Source: Nymphaea colorata
Lineage: Eukaryota; Streptophyta; Magnoliopsida; Nymphaeales; Nymphaeaceae
DNA: 64,000 nt
Assembly (NCBI RefSeq): GCF_008831285.2
Contig: NC_045144.1
Location: 19,917,716 to 19,981,715, forward strand
Direction: 5' to 3'
Part shown: piece after piece, positions 25,366 through 37,914 of the stretch
How positions within the stretch are numbered: position 1 is the first letter of the stretch
Layout: each line of letters starts with the position of its first letter
The notes under the pieces: generated by a model
What the model was told of the DNA's origin: nothing
What the model saw: the letters and a program-made list of their open reading frames with translations, nothing else
Databases searched by the model: none
Made by a program: the position numbers and the translations under genes

Positions 25366-28148
25366 TCACAGGTCCTGAACGCTCAAACCTGCCATAATGA
25401 ATTATTAGAAGCGTCATTAGTAGTAGTCCAAAGAATAAGCCAAGCACTTAGGCAGCAACACATTGTGCGAATGACCTGAAAGCAAAAGCACCAGATGTTT
25501 TGCAACCAAAAATACAAACCAAGATCTGAACTCTTCAATGCTTCGACTTATCAGAAATCGCCTAACCAAGACATATCTGCCTCATCGCAATTCCTGCTAT
25601 ATGGCAAGCCTTTCAAGACTATCTATAGGGTTTGCTAATCTGCTCTTGTTTCTGTATCTGAATGGGTGTAGTAGTGGACATAAATGGATTGTATAGAAAA
25701 AAAATCCAGGACCTTAACAGCATTCATAAATGTACTGTGGTTTCCACATTTCACCAATCTCTTCAATATAAGTAAAGCCAGTGTTGCCAAATCCATTGCA
25801 TCCAATTGCAGAAAGAGATGGCAAAGCAGGTGGACATTTAGTCTTGGTGCAGTTTCAAAAGTAACACATGTTTCAGGAAACGAAACACCAGTTCTTTGAA
25901 ATACTTAAAGATCAAGAGGTTGTTGCGATCCATTAATTTGAAAACCATGCTTTACCAATACATGGAAATCATGGCTGTATTTGAAGGCAACACTTTAAAA
26001 TACAGTACTACTATTGTTGCTGAAAAACATTAGTTATTCCATCACCACTTCTAATACAATGTTTCCAAATTCAGCATGAAAGATAAAAAATGGAACCCAA
26101 AGAGACTGCCTAATCTTTCAGCTGAAGACCCAAAGACCCGAAGTTATTGGCGTTTTTAACTCGCTAAGTAACAAGTATATAAAAAAAGTTGAAGCAAATA
26201 CCTGTAACAGACAGAAGTAAGAACTTTCTTTGAGAGAAAACAAGGGTAGCTACCATCCTCTGATCCTCAGAGAACATATTGAGAGTAACATTGTTAACCA
26301 AGAAAAATATAAAGTACACGTGAAATAGATTAAAGGACGTGTTTTAGAACTGGAAAACACACAGCACTTCAAGTTCAAAATAAACAAACAAATTTTGCTT
26401 GCAATATCATCAGAAGTGAGAGTTGAGGATTGCAGATATACTTAAGTGGAATTCATGGAATATTTATAATAAACAGCCCATCTTTCTTTATTTTTCCAAT
26501 CCTTTCCCATTGTTCACTACCATGAAAGATCTTTAGATGTAATGTGTGCATTTCCTTCTACAATGTATAGTGCTTCAAGACATCAATCTCATCATTACAC
26601 CACAAGCAGATAAATGTTTGGCATCATCTACTGGAATCAGTTGATGTAGAGAGCATTTTGAAATACAATGAAAACCAATTTAGGCTTCACCTTTGGATAA
26701 AGGCGGCCAGTGAAGAGTAAGTAAAACACATTACCTGGTGGAAGGGATTGCTTCAGTTTATCTGCCTTCTCAGAATCAAACACACAGAGGGTGTAAAGGT
26801 ATTTGGAGCAGCGGACCTTGAACTTCACAACATCTTTGCTCCTCTTGATTTTCACAGAACGTGCATCTTTCCTTCTTGCAGTGAGAAGGAAATCCTTGAT
26901 CTCATGTATTTGCTTCGGCTGCAAAGTTATAACCATTGCCATGTGATCAAAACTAATGCTTATACATAAACGATGAATGTGAACAATTTCTTACAAATGT
27001 CAAAACACCGATTCTATGAACATAAGAAAATTCATTGCCTGTAAAAGTACTCGTTTGTTATTGTAAAATACTCAAAAAATACAATATCATATAACCCTCA
27101 ACATTTGTATCAAAATTATAGAGACTCAATGAACGTTAATCATCGTTTTTTTATGTTACCTAACAAGTGATACGATATAATACTACATCCCCTTTGAATT
27201 ACCGAATGAAGATGACCATTCATCATCAGACGTCCGATCACAACAACTTGCAGAAAAATCAAGAAATTTTGGCTACAGTAGCTTTAACTTTCCATAACTG
27301 TACAAGTATTTGGCAATTAATTATTCGCTGCAAGGACAAAAGCTTTTCATAATGGACATTGCTAACCCAACCTAGAGAAACTATACAAAATCTAACAAAG
27401 AATTAGCCAACCTAGAGAATCCATCCCAAAATTTTGATGATTTATACTACACCCGCATGCCAGCCTCATCATAAAATAGAAAGCTCAAACAATAGGAAAT
27501 AAGGTAAAGAGATGATAAATTAGAATTCTAAACAAGAGAAGACATTTAAAAGATCAACTAAAAAGAAGTGACCCTTTTCTGAAGCAGATGCAAACCACGA
27601 AAGCAACCGAAGATAATCCTAATTCGCCAAAAGCCTAGTGAGCATGACACCGGAATCAATGCTTCATTTACACTAGAAGATCAAACACAATGACCTTTCC
27701 CAGCCCACTAATCTAGCAGACTAGCACCAAACAGGTCCACCACAAAGCCAACGTGAACTCAAATTACTAAAAAAGAGTGATAACATGACAACCAGAAGAG
27801 TAAGACCAGAAGATCCACTAACAAAGACAGTTTGCCAAATGAGAATGCATCACGCTATCAAACAAAAGGAGCAAAAGCACAATTTCACGCGATTTTCAGA
27901 TTAATTACCAAAACAAAGACTTCGTTCGCTTGACGGTAAAATAAACCTCAACAATCTAGCTGTTAGAAACAAACAAGGAAAACAATGGAGTTCATCCCTC
28001 TCAAATAACCAAAAAGAAGACAGAAGGCTTAATCCATCTCATTCGACGGAGACAAGCTCCAAAAATATACGAAAAAAAGAAAAAAATAACCTAAAAATCA
28101 AAAACAAAGACGATCTAGGAAGAGAGAAGAAGAGGATAAGAATACCAT
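25366..28148 (-). CDS. RPL38: 60S ribosomal protein eL38
   Basis: eL38 is a small basic protein of the cytosolic large ribosomal subunit. The gene reads right to left in three exons: 28146-28148 (the ATG alone), 26735-26918 and 25366-25388. Introns are 1227 and 1346 bp, GT-AG. The product is 69 aa, exactly the family length. It begins [17 protein letters not shown] and contains [20 protein letters not shown] and a LKQSLPPG segment, then ends LSVQDL. The extended open frame seen upstream of PKQIHE (reading MAMVITLQ) is intron sequence, since it crosses the acceptor TTTGCAG. Exon 3 encodes only the last residues and is too short for automatic ORF finding. The promoter has a TATA box and a telo-box, typical of plant ribosomal-protein genes. 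Confidence 0.96.
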
Positions 28149-28257
28149 TTTGCTCAAAGCGACGGAGGGGAGAGAAGAAAATCTCAACTACGTCCGCTCT
28201 CGAGAGTCCTTTCACCCCCAGCCCTTCGGAAGAAAGCCTGCATCTGCGGAAGGCTCG

Positions 28258-28266
28258 AATATATAG
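28258..28266 (-). promoter_or_regulatory. TATA box of eL38
   Basis: On the minus strand the sequence CTATATATT lies 110 bases upstream of the eL38 ATG. Transcription would then start about 30 bases downstream, giving a leader of roughly 80 nt with the pyrimidine-rich character usual for translational-apparatus mRNAs. Confidence 0.6.
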
Positions 28267-28283
28267 GGCGCAACTGCACTCTA

Positions 28284-28292
28284 AAACCCTAA
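28284..28292 (+). promoter_or_regulatory. Telo-box (AAACCCTAA) of eL38 promoter
   Basis: AAACCCTAA lies 18 bp upstream of the TATA box relative to eL38 transcription. Telo-boxes are a known hallmark of plant ribosomal-protein and translation-factor promoters. A TGGGC core (taatgggcat, about 28301-28310) resembles the partner site II element, but its sixth base does not fit the TGGGCC/T consensus. Confidence 0.6.
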
Positions 28293-28319
28293 CGAGCACT
28301 AATGGGCATTTTCGGAATG

Positions 28320-29542
28320 CGAATGGACACAAAACGGATCGGGTAAAACTCCAAACCGCGTCCTTATCCGGGTTCCGTTGGGGGTTGTCTTGTGACTTTC
28401 GTCTATGGCTCGGATTATTTCTAACAATTTAAATATTTATTGCGCTCAAAAAATCAGATTTTAATTTTAACTGAAAAATGAAAATAGAGTAATACAGGAC
28501 GACACTCAAACCATGAATGTGTTAATATCAATGCTTAAACATTGCAATTTGCAACCAAAGGGTTAAAAAGTTTTGAGAGACGAAATTTTTTATCCTAACT
28601 GCTGACAGTTTTTTTTGAGCGCTTGGGCTCTAAAACCACTCTTCTTTCACTTAATATCTGTTGGCCTTAGCCTCACTAGCAAGAGTTGGGGCCGAGACTG
28701 AAAATTCTGATTAATGGGCATTAGTTATAAAACTTGATTTTTAAGGCGCATTAAATAAAAAAAAATGACATGAAGTCATTTTTTTTTTATGTCTGTACTC
28801 TTAGACCATAAGCAGTCGACGACCAAGTTGACGATATATTGTCTCCACGTTAGGCCCCAACGCAACCCTAGACCCTAATGATAAAGGGCTCTTGGCCATC
28901 CTTTCGGTGGCTTTTGCCCACCCCAAAAAATGTCGATAAAGTACATTATTACTTTTAGGTTAAATTTTTTTAACTATTTATCTGTTTGGTAACTGTTGTG
29001 GTGGACAATCTTAATCTTAAAATAAGTAATATCGAGTTGGGTGTATTAGATATGTTGACTTGGTGTTTGTGAATTCTAATCGAAATAGATAAGGTTAGTA
29101 TAGTGGTGGAGGGATTTATCCAGTAAGCACCAACTGTCAGGGGTTTAGAACTCATTTTGTCTCTTCGTAGGGTTGAGTCTGTCTTCTCGTTGAGGTATAA
29201 GCTTTTGAGGCTCGAAAACTCTTCATTTTGAAGTTTCTGCAGTTCAACCATGTTTGGCAAATTGAAGCTGAACAGTGGATGCGAACTTCCCATTCCCATC
29301 GCCTGCCATTATCTAATATTTAATGCGTTGAAATATAATATTATATATTTATTGCATAACAATTCGCTCAACTGCTAGTTTTGCAAATAAATGAGATTAC
29401 AGTTCAAGTTATTTTGTAAACAATTCACGGATTCTTTCTACATGCTCACTTTTTATTTCCTTCAGGCCTGAAGCGCTTGTGAAACTGTAGTTATCATATA
29501 ATTAGTTGGACTTAATCATTCCCCATTACATCTAAACTATAC

Positions 29543-29595
<53 letters not shown>

Positions 29596-30630
29596 CCAAG
29601 TTGTGACAATTAAGTATGATAGTTGAGAATATAGGGTAGCATTTTCAACTATGCAGACAGATTCATCATGGTCGATTTTCTCAGAATGAGTACTTCAATC
29701 ATATTATTGATAAGAAAATGCATTTCTTAGCCCCTAATATTTGTCAAACTTTGTGTCACTCATTTTAATCTTTACTGAAGCCTGTTAAACAATTCAAGTA
29801 ATTCTAACAGAATCATTCTCCGCTGTCAGATCTAAAGAAATTCTTACAAAATCGTTGATGCAGATTACATACACAGGAAAGTCCATCAGAAAGTAACAAT
29901 TAGTTGACTCAAAATAATCAAACCAAAACTTCAATCTGACATATGAAATCACGCCCAAATTTTCAAACTCCAGACACCCATCAAGTTTCAGGATTATGAG
30001 CCATTCTACAACCTAGTGTATATATCTCTTATCTGCCCATCGAAGTCTCTCTAGTTAGAGAATTTTCCAGCACTCAAATTAGTCCATAAGCATTTCACCT
30101 AGTCGTTTCTTTTTTAACTGATCTATGAGCATGACACACATTATATCAGCTCATCAGGGCTCTCTAATACCTGGAGGCTGTGCTAAGCGACAGCCAGAAC
30201 AAAACATAGTGTCGTGGGTTAGCAATCAGCATGTTTGACATTGACATGTCCAACCTTAAGTTTCCTTTTGTCAAATAAACCAAAAAGAAGGATCATGTTT
30301 CTTGCGCTGTGATCAGACCCTGGGTTCTAAAACGATTATTACTTGCATGTAGGTTAGAAACCGAAGTGGACTTTAACCAAAGAACCTTGACCAAGAAATG
30401 TTAAGTCCAATAATGATTTCCACCTGTCAAAACAGTTGCATTAGCTCTGCCTTAAAGTGCAAAAAACACGACCCTCTCTAAAGCAAGATGGAAAGCCAAT
30501 TACAATGAAAAGGAGTATGAAATGACCAAAACTTGGTTCAACTACAAACAGAAAAACCTTTATACAATTGCCTCAATTTTCACTGAGCTACCAAAACAAC
30601 ACAGAACTTGTTAACAAAGATAGAAGCAAT
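28320..30630. other. Intergenic region between eL38 promoter and FtsZ1 3' end
   Basis: No gene is recognised. Contents are AT-rich spacer, a perfect (GA)n microsatellite at about 29546-29588 and, near 28600-28930, GC-richer degenerate sequence that may be old transposon debris. The minus-strand open frame 28970-29299 has no recognisable domain. Confidence 0.55.
29546..29588. repeat. (GA)n microsatellite
   Basis: About 21 uninterrupted GA dinucleotides. Confidence 0.95.
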
Positions 30631-33600
30631 TCAGAAGAAAATCTTTCGGGATCTCGAAGGGTTTGAGGGTGAGTTGGCCATCTTGAGTGGTGTAGGCACT
30701 TTAGTCTCTTGAACGTTCAGTAGCCTGGCAGCCTTAGGATCTGTCAACAGAGTTTTCTGAAATGATTGTGAAAAGCCTGTTGCAATTATTGTCACATGAA
30801 TTTCTCCAGTATAGCGATCATCAACAACAGCTCCAAAAATGATATTTGCACTGGGATCTGCCAAACTAGTTACAACCTGGAAATAATAACAGAATCAGTA
30901 GAAGAAAATAATGAATGTAATAAGGGCAGCAGATTCAACAAAAGAGAATTAGATTTCTGTGCTTCAAGCTTGAATGTGACCTTTACTAAGTGCAACCAAT
31001 ACAAATCTTTCATTCCATGGTAAGGGGCAAGCCAAGGTTCTTAAAAGCAGCCTACCGATACAGCACAAGAAAAGCCATCAACTCATATAGCATAGTGGAA
31101 ACACTGGTGTCAATATGTGCCAACATAGGTAACCTTCAAGTTTGGTGGGGTTGGACCTGACTTGAAACTGCTAACCTGACTCCATATCATTAAACAATGT
31201 CAAAGACATTTAGCATCCAAAAAAATGCATACATCCTGATAGAGCACATAGCGTAAAAAAACATGCACCCATCCAGATGGAACTCCAAAATAAAACACCA
31301 AAAATATGGGTTTCCATCTTATTTTGAGATGTAACTGGAGAGAAGGATAAACTAGCAAATCTGTGTATGACAAATTTATATAACATAATACCATGCCTCA
31401 GTTCAGCCTTGCACTTTTCCGCATAAAGCCAGCAAATTACATAGACTTCCAGTGAAATACGTAGAGATTCTGAGTGAATATATATAAGGATAGTCCTGTG
31501 GCTGGGACAACAACTGTTCTATTTTGACATAAGCATTCATGCAGCTATGCCAGTTGGCTTGGGACTCTGATATGCCCATGTATCTGCATACATGACATTG
31601 ATGTGAAAGCACATTTAGGGCCTTAGGGGAACTCAAAACCACAAAAGTTACAATAAGCAATCATATGCGTTCAGTCAAATAATACAGTACTTGAAACCTC
31701 GAAAGCTACATAAGAAATGATATGCATTCAGTTGCAGAATACTAAGTAGTCAGTTGAAACACACAAGAAGAAAAAGGAAACAGAAAAAAGATCATAAGTT
31801 AGATGCTTTAAGGAATCCAGATAGAACAGAGACAATTTTAAAATGTGAGTAATTTAGAGCACCTGAGAGACTCTATTGACCTCTTGCAGAGTAATGTCCT
31901 TTCCTCCAGTGATGTTGTAGACAACACCAGTAGCAGATTCAATAGAGGAACCAATTAAAGGTGCCAAAGTTGCTTGTTCAGCAGCTTCTTCAGCACGATT
32001 CTTGCTAGAAGAAACACCAACACCAAGCATTGCAGTTCCGGAATTCTTCATAACTGCCTTGACATCTGCGAAGTCTACATTCACCAACCCAGGTATCTGC
32101 AGTATGTATTAAAGTTTAAATACCTTCAGCATCACCATAGGCATCAGTAAAATTCAAGAATGAGAACACAAAGACCAGAAAGAAAACTAGTAAAGGAAAA
32201 AATGACTTGGAAACCAAAATGATTGAATGATTTACAGTGATTATGTCTGAGATTCCCTGTACTCCTTGTCGAAGGACATCATCAGCTAGAAGGAATGCAT
32301 CCTGTAGGGGTGTCTGTTCTTCAACAACATCCAGCAGCCGATCATTTGGAATGACAATAAGTGTGTCAACAGACTTTTGAAGTTTCTCAATTGCCTCTAG
32401 TGCCTGTAGTAGAGAAGTACAAATTGAAGATAAAAACTGGGTAAAGGCTTCCAGACATAAATTCATGCAATTATATATGGGCATATGGATGACTAGATTG
32501 ATGAAAGGCACATATAAGTAATATATAAAGGACATCAGACTATACACGAAAGCAAAGCAGAAATTAACAATATATGTAATTTTGGCATGGGCAAAGTGCA
32601 GGTGAAAACATTTAATCAAACTTAAGGCAACCTTTGGTAAGCAGTATTGAGGTATTGTTCTTTAAGACAAAAAAGCAGTTTCATTTTCCTGAATTTCTTC
32701 ATATTTTCCACTTTTGCCTGTGATTGTGCTGGAAGAGAGGACACATTGAAAACATAGCAAAGATAACTAAATTATGACTTTATGTAGTGGAAGCCCAAAA
32801 CACAAGTTTGAGTAAGGGTCCTTGAAGAGTATACGAAAATCATTATCATAACAATGAACCATGGGTCCAACCATGACTACCAGTATAGCCATTTGTTCCA
32901 TGTGGTTGTGAACATCAGCTTAGTCATTCGTTCCATCTAGTTTATCTTGAGATTTGGATGAATAATTTGACATGTCCAAACAGCCAACACTTTTTCAGTG
33001 AGTGGACGGTTTATGAGTTTGAAAACTTATATGCAAGAAAAAAAAATGGAAAGTTATCCTGCACTCATTGCACCACAAAGGAAAGAAATCGTAGTTTGCA
33101 TCATAGCAACCAATGGGGACCAAAATAATCTAAATCAACAAAAATAGTTTCATCATCAATATAGAAAAATTAAAAAAATAGTAAATAAATTAAATGTGAA
33201 ACCGCTTGAAAGCACCTACCTGCAAGGACCTCTTACGACCTTCAAAGCTAAAGGGGTAAGTCACCACCCCAACAGTCAAGTAACCTGCATCTTTTGATAT
33301 CTGGGCAACTACAGGTGCAGCACCTGAACCAGTGCCCCCACCCATACCAGCAGCAATAAACACAAGATCAGAGTCCTTGAGGGCATCCGAAATTGCTTCT
33401 TTAGATTCTTCTGCGGCTTGCTCTCCAAGTGCTGGGTTTCCACCAGTACCTGCACCTCTAATTGGGAAAAGTTAATTGGTGGTGAACATTTGATGTAATT
33501 AAAGTTTAATATGTCTTCCAATGTTAGACCTTATTTAAGGACTGCTTTCCTGATATTCATGCACATATTTGACAAAACAAACCAGGATAACATTTCACGA

Positions 33601-35161
33601 TACTGTAAAGTGTAAAATATTCTCTCAGCACAAATAACTGACCTAATCCACGAGTCAACATCTGTCCAATTTGAAGTGGAGTCTCTGCAGCCGAGTGCTT
33701 AAGTGCTTGCAGATCAGTATTTATGGCAAAGAACTCTACACCCTGATGCAGATATAGAACGTAAAAAAAAATATGACATCTAAAGAGACTATGAAAAAAG
33801 TAGACTTTTTCAGGAAAATAGATTATTCAATGGACCAGAAGCATGGAGTCTCTTGTGATCGTGCATCTTAGACCAGGAACAATCAAGATTCTGAAGGAGG
33901 GATACAGGCACTTGAACACAAACAAGTACATTATACATGGATTTAGTAGCATGAATTTTGTAGTGAAAGCTTAGTTCTCGGCTACCTTGCAGGCGCCTGA
34001 ACACAAACAAGTACAACATACCTGAATTCAGTGGCATGAATTTTAAAGTAAAAAGTTGCGCCTCCACCACCTCCGCTCCCATGGGAGGTGAATTTGGCGG
34101 ATGGAGGAAAACACTTGAGTTTTTTTTTCCCTTTTTCTTTAGCTTTAATGTAAAAATTAGTACATAGACTTCCCACATATTTTAATTGATATGTAGGTTT
34201 TTGCAAGTACTTCTAACGTTATAAGTTAATTTTAAATTTCAGCTTCATTTTCCATACTTTTTTTTTAAGTCCTAACTGCTTCCGCTTAGGCTTGGACTTA
34301 GGCTTTTTAGGACATTTGTCGCATTGCCACCAGATTATTCTTTTGTCTACTTAGGTGCAAACAATAATGCATCCTTATACCTAGTTCCTGGTTGTAAGTG
34401 ACCGGAAAATTTACTAAATATGTCAAGACCATCATATAAACCGTTATAGGTTGAACCACCACAGTAATATCTTTTCATGGAGCTATCATAATATCATGTG
34501 AAGAAAAACAAGCAACCCCTTCATTGACTTGTACAAGCTCGGATGGCAATTGAACATCCAAGCAAGATCTGCATTAATGGAACTAACAATCATGCAAGCA
34601 TGATATTAATTGGACAAAGCCCAAAAACGAAATTCAGGACATCCATTCTCATTCCAAGACAAAGGCAGCTCCATTTTTCATAGCTTCGACTAATTCATCC
34701 ACATGGCCTTAAGGACAATATACGAAGCTCCCTAACAAGTTTACTCGATGTTCAATCAATGCATTTGCAGAATCCCAGCTCAATTCCTATCTATTCGCTC
34801 AAAGAGTCCCCAGACGAAATCGCCTGCTGGGGCGAATCGCCGTCGAACAAAGCTGCATTACAACAAAAAAAAAAAAAAATAGCGAGCAATGATGGGCAGG
34901 TGATGGAGACCTTACCTGCAAGCCACTCTTAATCATCCGGTTCACGGCATTGTTCCCGCCGCCCCCGACACCGACAACCTTGATTCTGGCGGACTCCATT
35001 GGGGTGAAGGAGGCACGGCACGCTCCACCACCTCCCCTCCGCCTGCTGCTTCTGCATTTCGTCTTGCTCCAATCCAAACCGCACCACGAGCTCCGCGAGA
35101 ACCCAAGAGTGAACGAGGAAGAGAGGGTGGAGGGGTTTGCAAACTCCAACAGGACGCCCAT
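30631..35161 (-). CDS. FTSZ1: Plastid division GTPase FtsZ1
   Basis: FtsZ1 is a tubulin-like GTPase that co-polymerises with FtsZ2 in the chloroplast division ring on the stromal side. Exons, in transcript order, are 34916-35161, 33643-33742, 33220-33449, 32236-32403, 31863-32096 and 30631-30876. The product is 407 aa. Residues 1 to about 52 form a Ser/Arg-rich transit peptide ending near [14 protein letters not shown]. The GTPase domain follows, with [13 protein letters not shown] (T1), RGLGTGGNP, the tubulin signature GGGTGSG (152-158), PYxF-type [11 protein letters not shown], and the T7 loop NVDFAD (254-259) that completes the neighbouring subunit's active site. The second domain ends with [14 protein letters not shown]. 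The C-terminal tail ends SRSRKIFF and lacks the FtsZ2-type core peptide, which identifies FtsZ1. All junctions are GT-AG. The acceptor of exon 3 has a 6-nt in-frame alternative. The start is the first ATG of this frame, behind a CT-rich leader. Confidence 0.96.
33905..34060. repeat. 85-bp tandem repeat in FtsZ1 intron 1
   Basis: Two diverged copies share GAACACAAACAAGTACA (starting at 33914 and 33999) and a following GGCATGAATTTT/AGCATGAATTTT block. The period is 85 bp. It is non-coding and lies in intron 1. Confidence 0.75.
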
Positions 35162-35440
35162 TTTCCCCCTTTCCTACTGGAAGAAACCAAAATACTTAGC
35201 TCCGTTATGGAGGCAACAGAAAACGAAGAATGTATAAAGAGACGATAAAAGAAGTAGAAGAAGAAGAAGACCAGGAGAAGCAGGGAAACCAACACCACCC
35301 ACCTTCCGAAATGGAGGGGAAAGGAAGGGAAAGAGAAGAGCAGAGAGAGAAAGAGAGAGACCGAAGATGGAGGAGTCTGGTGGTGGCGAAGGAGAGGAGA
35401 AGCGCAGCTTGTGGGGTTTCGAGGGGTTACGGGACATGAC
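35162..35440 (-). promoter_or_regulatory. Pyrimidine-rich 5' leader and promoter of FtsZ1
   Basis: Read on the minus strand this stretch is dominated by CTTCTTC and CTCTCT runs, typical of Y-patch/CT-rich plant core promoters and leaders. Apparent open frames on both strands here are by-products of the low complexity. No clear TATA box is seen. Confidence 0.4.
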
Positions 35441-37341
35441 GCGCACGAGCGAGCCCAGCCCGAGTCGAGTATGAAGACCCTAAGCTAAGCTTCGAGCTCG
35501 ACTCGTTTGAGCAGACCCAGGTCGAAGTTGGCTCGGCCAAGGTCGAGCAGCACACAACAACAAATAACGAACCGGATCGAAACTTTGACTGAGCTCGACT
35601 TCGCAGGGTTGTGACCTCATTCAAATGTAATGTCGAGTAAAGTTGTATTTAAAGCAAAAACCGAACCTTTACCCCTTTCTCCTAGTCACGTTTGAATGAT
35701 TGAAATGCCAAACATTCAATACCAGATAATAGTCACATAAAACAAAAGTTTCAAGTTCCAACTAATTTGCACGGCACAAGCCGGTTGAAGCCCATGCTAT
35801 TCCAATAGTAAATAATTGGTCACCTACCAACCCTTTCGAACGTTCATCTACCAACCCTTTCGAGTATTTATAATTATGTAAAATGAGTCGAAGATAAAGT
35901 CTTTATCCAACCCTTTTTTCTCTAGGGTTTGTTTGACAATAAGAACAAATTGTTATTGTTTCATGAATTTACCCAAAAAGTTGGAACATATTTATGTTCA
36001 ACATTATAACAATGTGTTTCAAGAATTTGCCCCAAACTTAAAAGTAACATATTGTTATTGATACTATATAAACCACTTTCAATGTTTTAGGGTGTTGCCT
36101 CCATTGTACTTCAACTTAAACATCAATGACCTTTCATTTTACAATATAGAGAGTTGATGTCTCAAGAATTCAAAACAAAGACCGACCGTTCATGAACTCT
36201 ACCTCATCCATTGCACCAACCATCAATACTATCTTTACTCGACTTGTTAATCTTCTTGATTCCATACCTAAGCTACCCAAGAATTTTCATCGATTTTTTG
36301 AAGAAGGAGCTTAGCTTCCTTTTTCAGTTGTAAAATAGAACGGCTCCCATTTTTTTTTTCTTTTTAAAATAATGTATGAACAATTCAAACTTTTTAATAG
36401 ATCAGATGTATGATCAAGATTTTACTGGAGGTACCAAACTTTGAAATATAACAACAACGCAGGCTTTTATTTGTTAATTGCTTGAGTTGCATAAAAAACG
36501 GAGCAAACAATGGATGCCTCTGGCCTCAAACCACAGAAGTGATGAAAGCTCACCCCAGCAGATGTTTTGTTGGAGTTATATAAGAAAGGCATCCATGAAA
36601 GCAATTAAAACATAGATATGTTTCTCTTATACCACTAAAAGTCAAGTACCATTTTTTCATAATTGTTTTAGAGTAACTTTTACAATGCCAAAAGTGAGTT
36701 TATTTAGTCTATAATTGATTTGAAAAGGTTATAAAAACGGGTAATAATAGGAAGGCGACTTCTGTGATGTGGAATTCACAAACCACCTGATGACAGATGG
36801 TGGGTGGAATCCCATAAGAAATAACTTGCTTTCTATAATTGGTATAATACTTGAATGAAGGACATTTTTCATTTTCAGGCTCATTTGCCTGTAGTTCCAA
36901 ACAAAAAGACAACCTTTTATGAATTTTTTAATAAGGAAAACTTTCATTACCTTGAGAGTTGAGAAATAAAAAAGGGTTAACTACAAATGTTTTCTAATCG
37001 AAGCTTCTGCCATTGAATCACATTATGCCTTTTTAAAAGGCATATTAGAAATGGGTAACAATGAAGAAAGGAAAAAATATGATCAAGTAGAAAATAAGAT
37101 TGAAAGGAGACTGCCCAGTTAATGAAAGTTCATTTCAAGCTCTCAATATGTCAGTTTTTATGAAAAGTATGATATCTTTCTTTAGTTACAGCAAAAAAAT
37201 TAGACTCCCCAAGCCGCGCAGGCCACCAAGAGGTCACATATTGAAAGCTCTCCCACTAGTCTCCTGTTTCCTGACGGTGGTAAGTAGAGAGCTCCTTTTC
37301 TCTTTATAAAATATCAAGTATTAGCTGCCACTGTGTCGACT
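35441..37341. other. Gene-free region with GAGCTCGA-type degenerate repeats
   Basis: The stretch 35440-35640 is rich in CGAGCTCGACTCG words like those at 40980-41320, which suggests related degenerate repeat debris. The rest is AT-rich with no recognised gene. Confidence 0.5.
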
Positions 37342-37543
37342 GAACCGTGAATTTGCGGTGGTCTGATAAGAAGAAGTCATTCAGTGAAAGAAGAAGCACC
37401 AACTTCCAATTGCGCATCCATTAATGAGAAAACATCTACATCGAACCGTGAATATGCGGTGGTCTGATAAGAAGAAGTCATTCAGTGAAAGAAGAAGCAC
37501 CAACTTCCAATTGCGCATCCATTAATGAGAAAACATCTACATC
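37342..37543. repeat. 101-bp tandem duplication
   Basis: Two adjacent copies (37342-37442 and 37443-37543), each starting GAACCGTGAAT, are identical except for one base near the start (ATTTGCGG versus ATATGCGG). This is a very recent duplication. Confidence 0.92.
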
Positions 37544-37599
37544 TCTATATTGGACAGATTAAAAAAGCAATTTCAGTTCTAAATGTACATATTTTTCCT

Positions 37600-37800
37600 G
37601 TGCTCTGGCGAGGAGGCCAGAACTGGTGCTGGGGAGTGATCAGCCACGGCTTCCAAGGCTCCAACTCTTCTGTCCGTGTGTGCCACATTGCTAATGGCTA
37701 CTGCTGATCGGGAAAGGGCAGTTGTTCGGCCTTTCGAACGACGTAAGCCTGGAAGAACAGGGAGATGATCTTCTGCAAGGCCGCCGCTTCACATGCCAAC
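37600..37800. other. Unexplained GC-rich island
   Basis: This stretch is distinctly GC-richer than the AT-rich surroundings. The minus strand has an open reading of about 70 codons across it with no start context, and the plus strand also has a short frame ending at 37707. It could be a captured gene fragment. No family is recognised. Confidence 0.3.
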
Positions 37801-37914
37801 AAGAGAATTGTCTGTGTTGAAACATATAGAAAAAAAATTACTAGAAAATTTAATTTTTATGCTCCGCGGTGAAAATTTCCAGTGTCCATACGTCAAAGGA
37901 ACATGGGTCAAAAT

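Noticed and set aside
26919-26942. N-terminal extension MAMVITLQ on eL38
   Set aside because: It reads across a good acceptor (TTTGCAG); the spliced ATG at 28146-28148 gives the exact 69-aa family protein.
27214-27480. ATGATGA words in eL38 intron 1 as C boxes of snoRNAs
   Set aside because: No CTGA D box lies at a suitable distance downstream on the minus strand.
34799-35446. Second proteins overlapping FtsZ1 exon 1
   Set aside because: They are other-frame shadows of the transit-peptide exon and its CT-rich leader.
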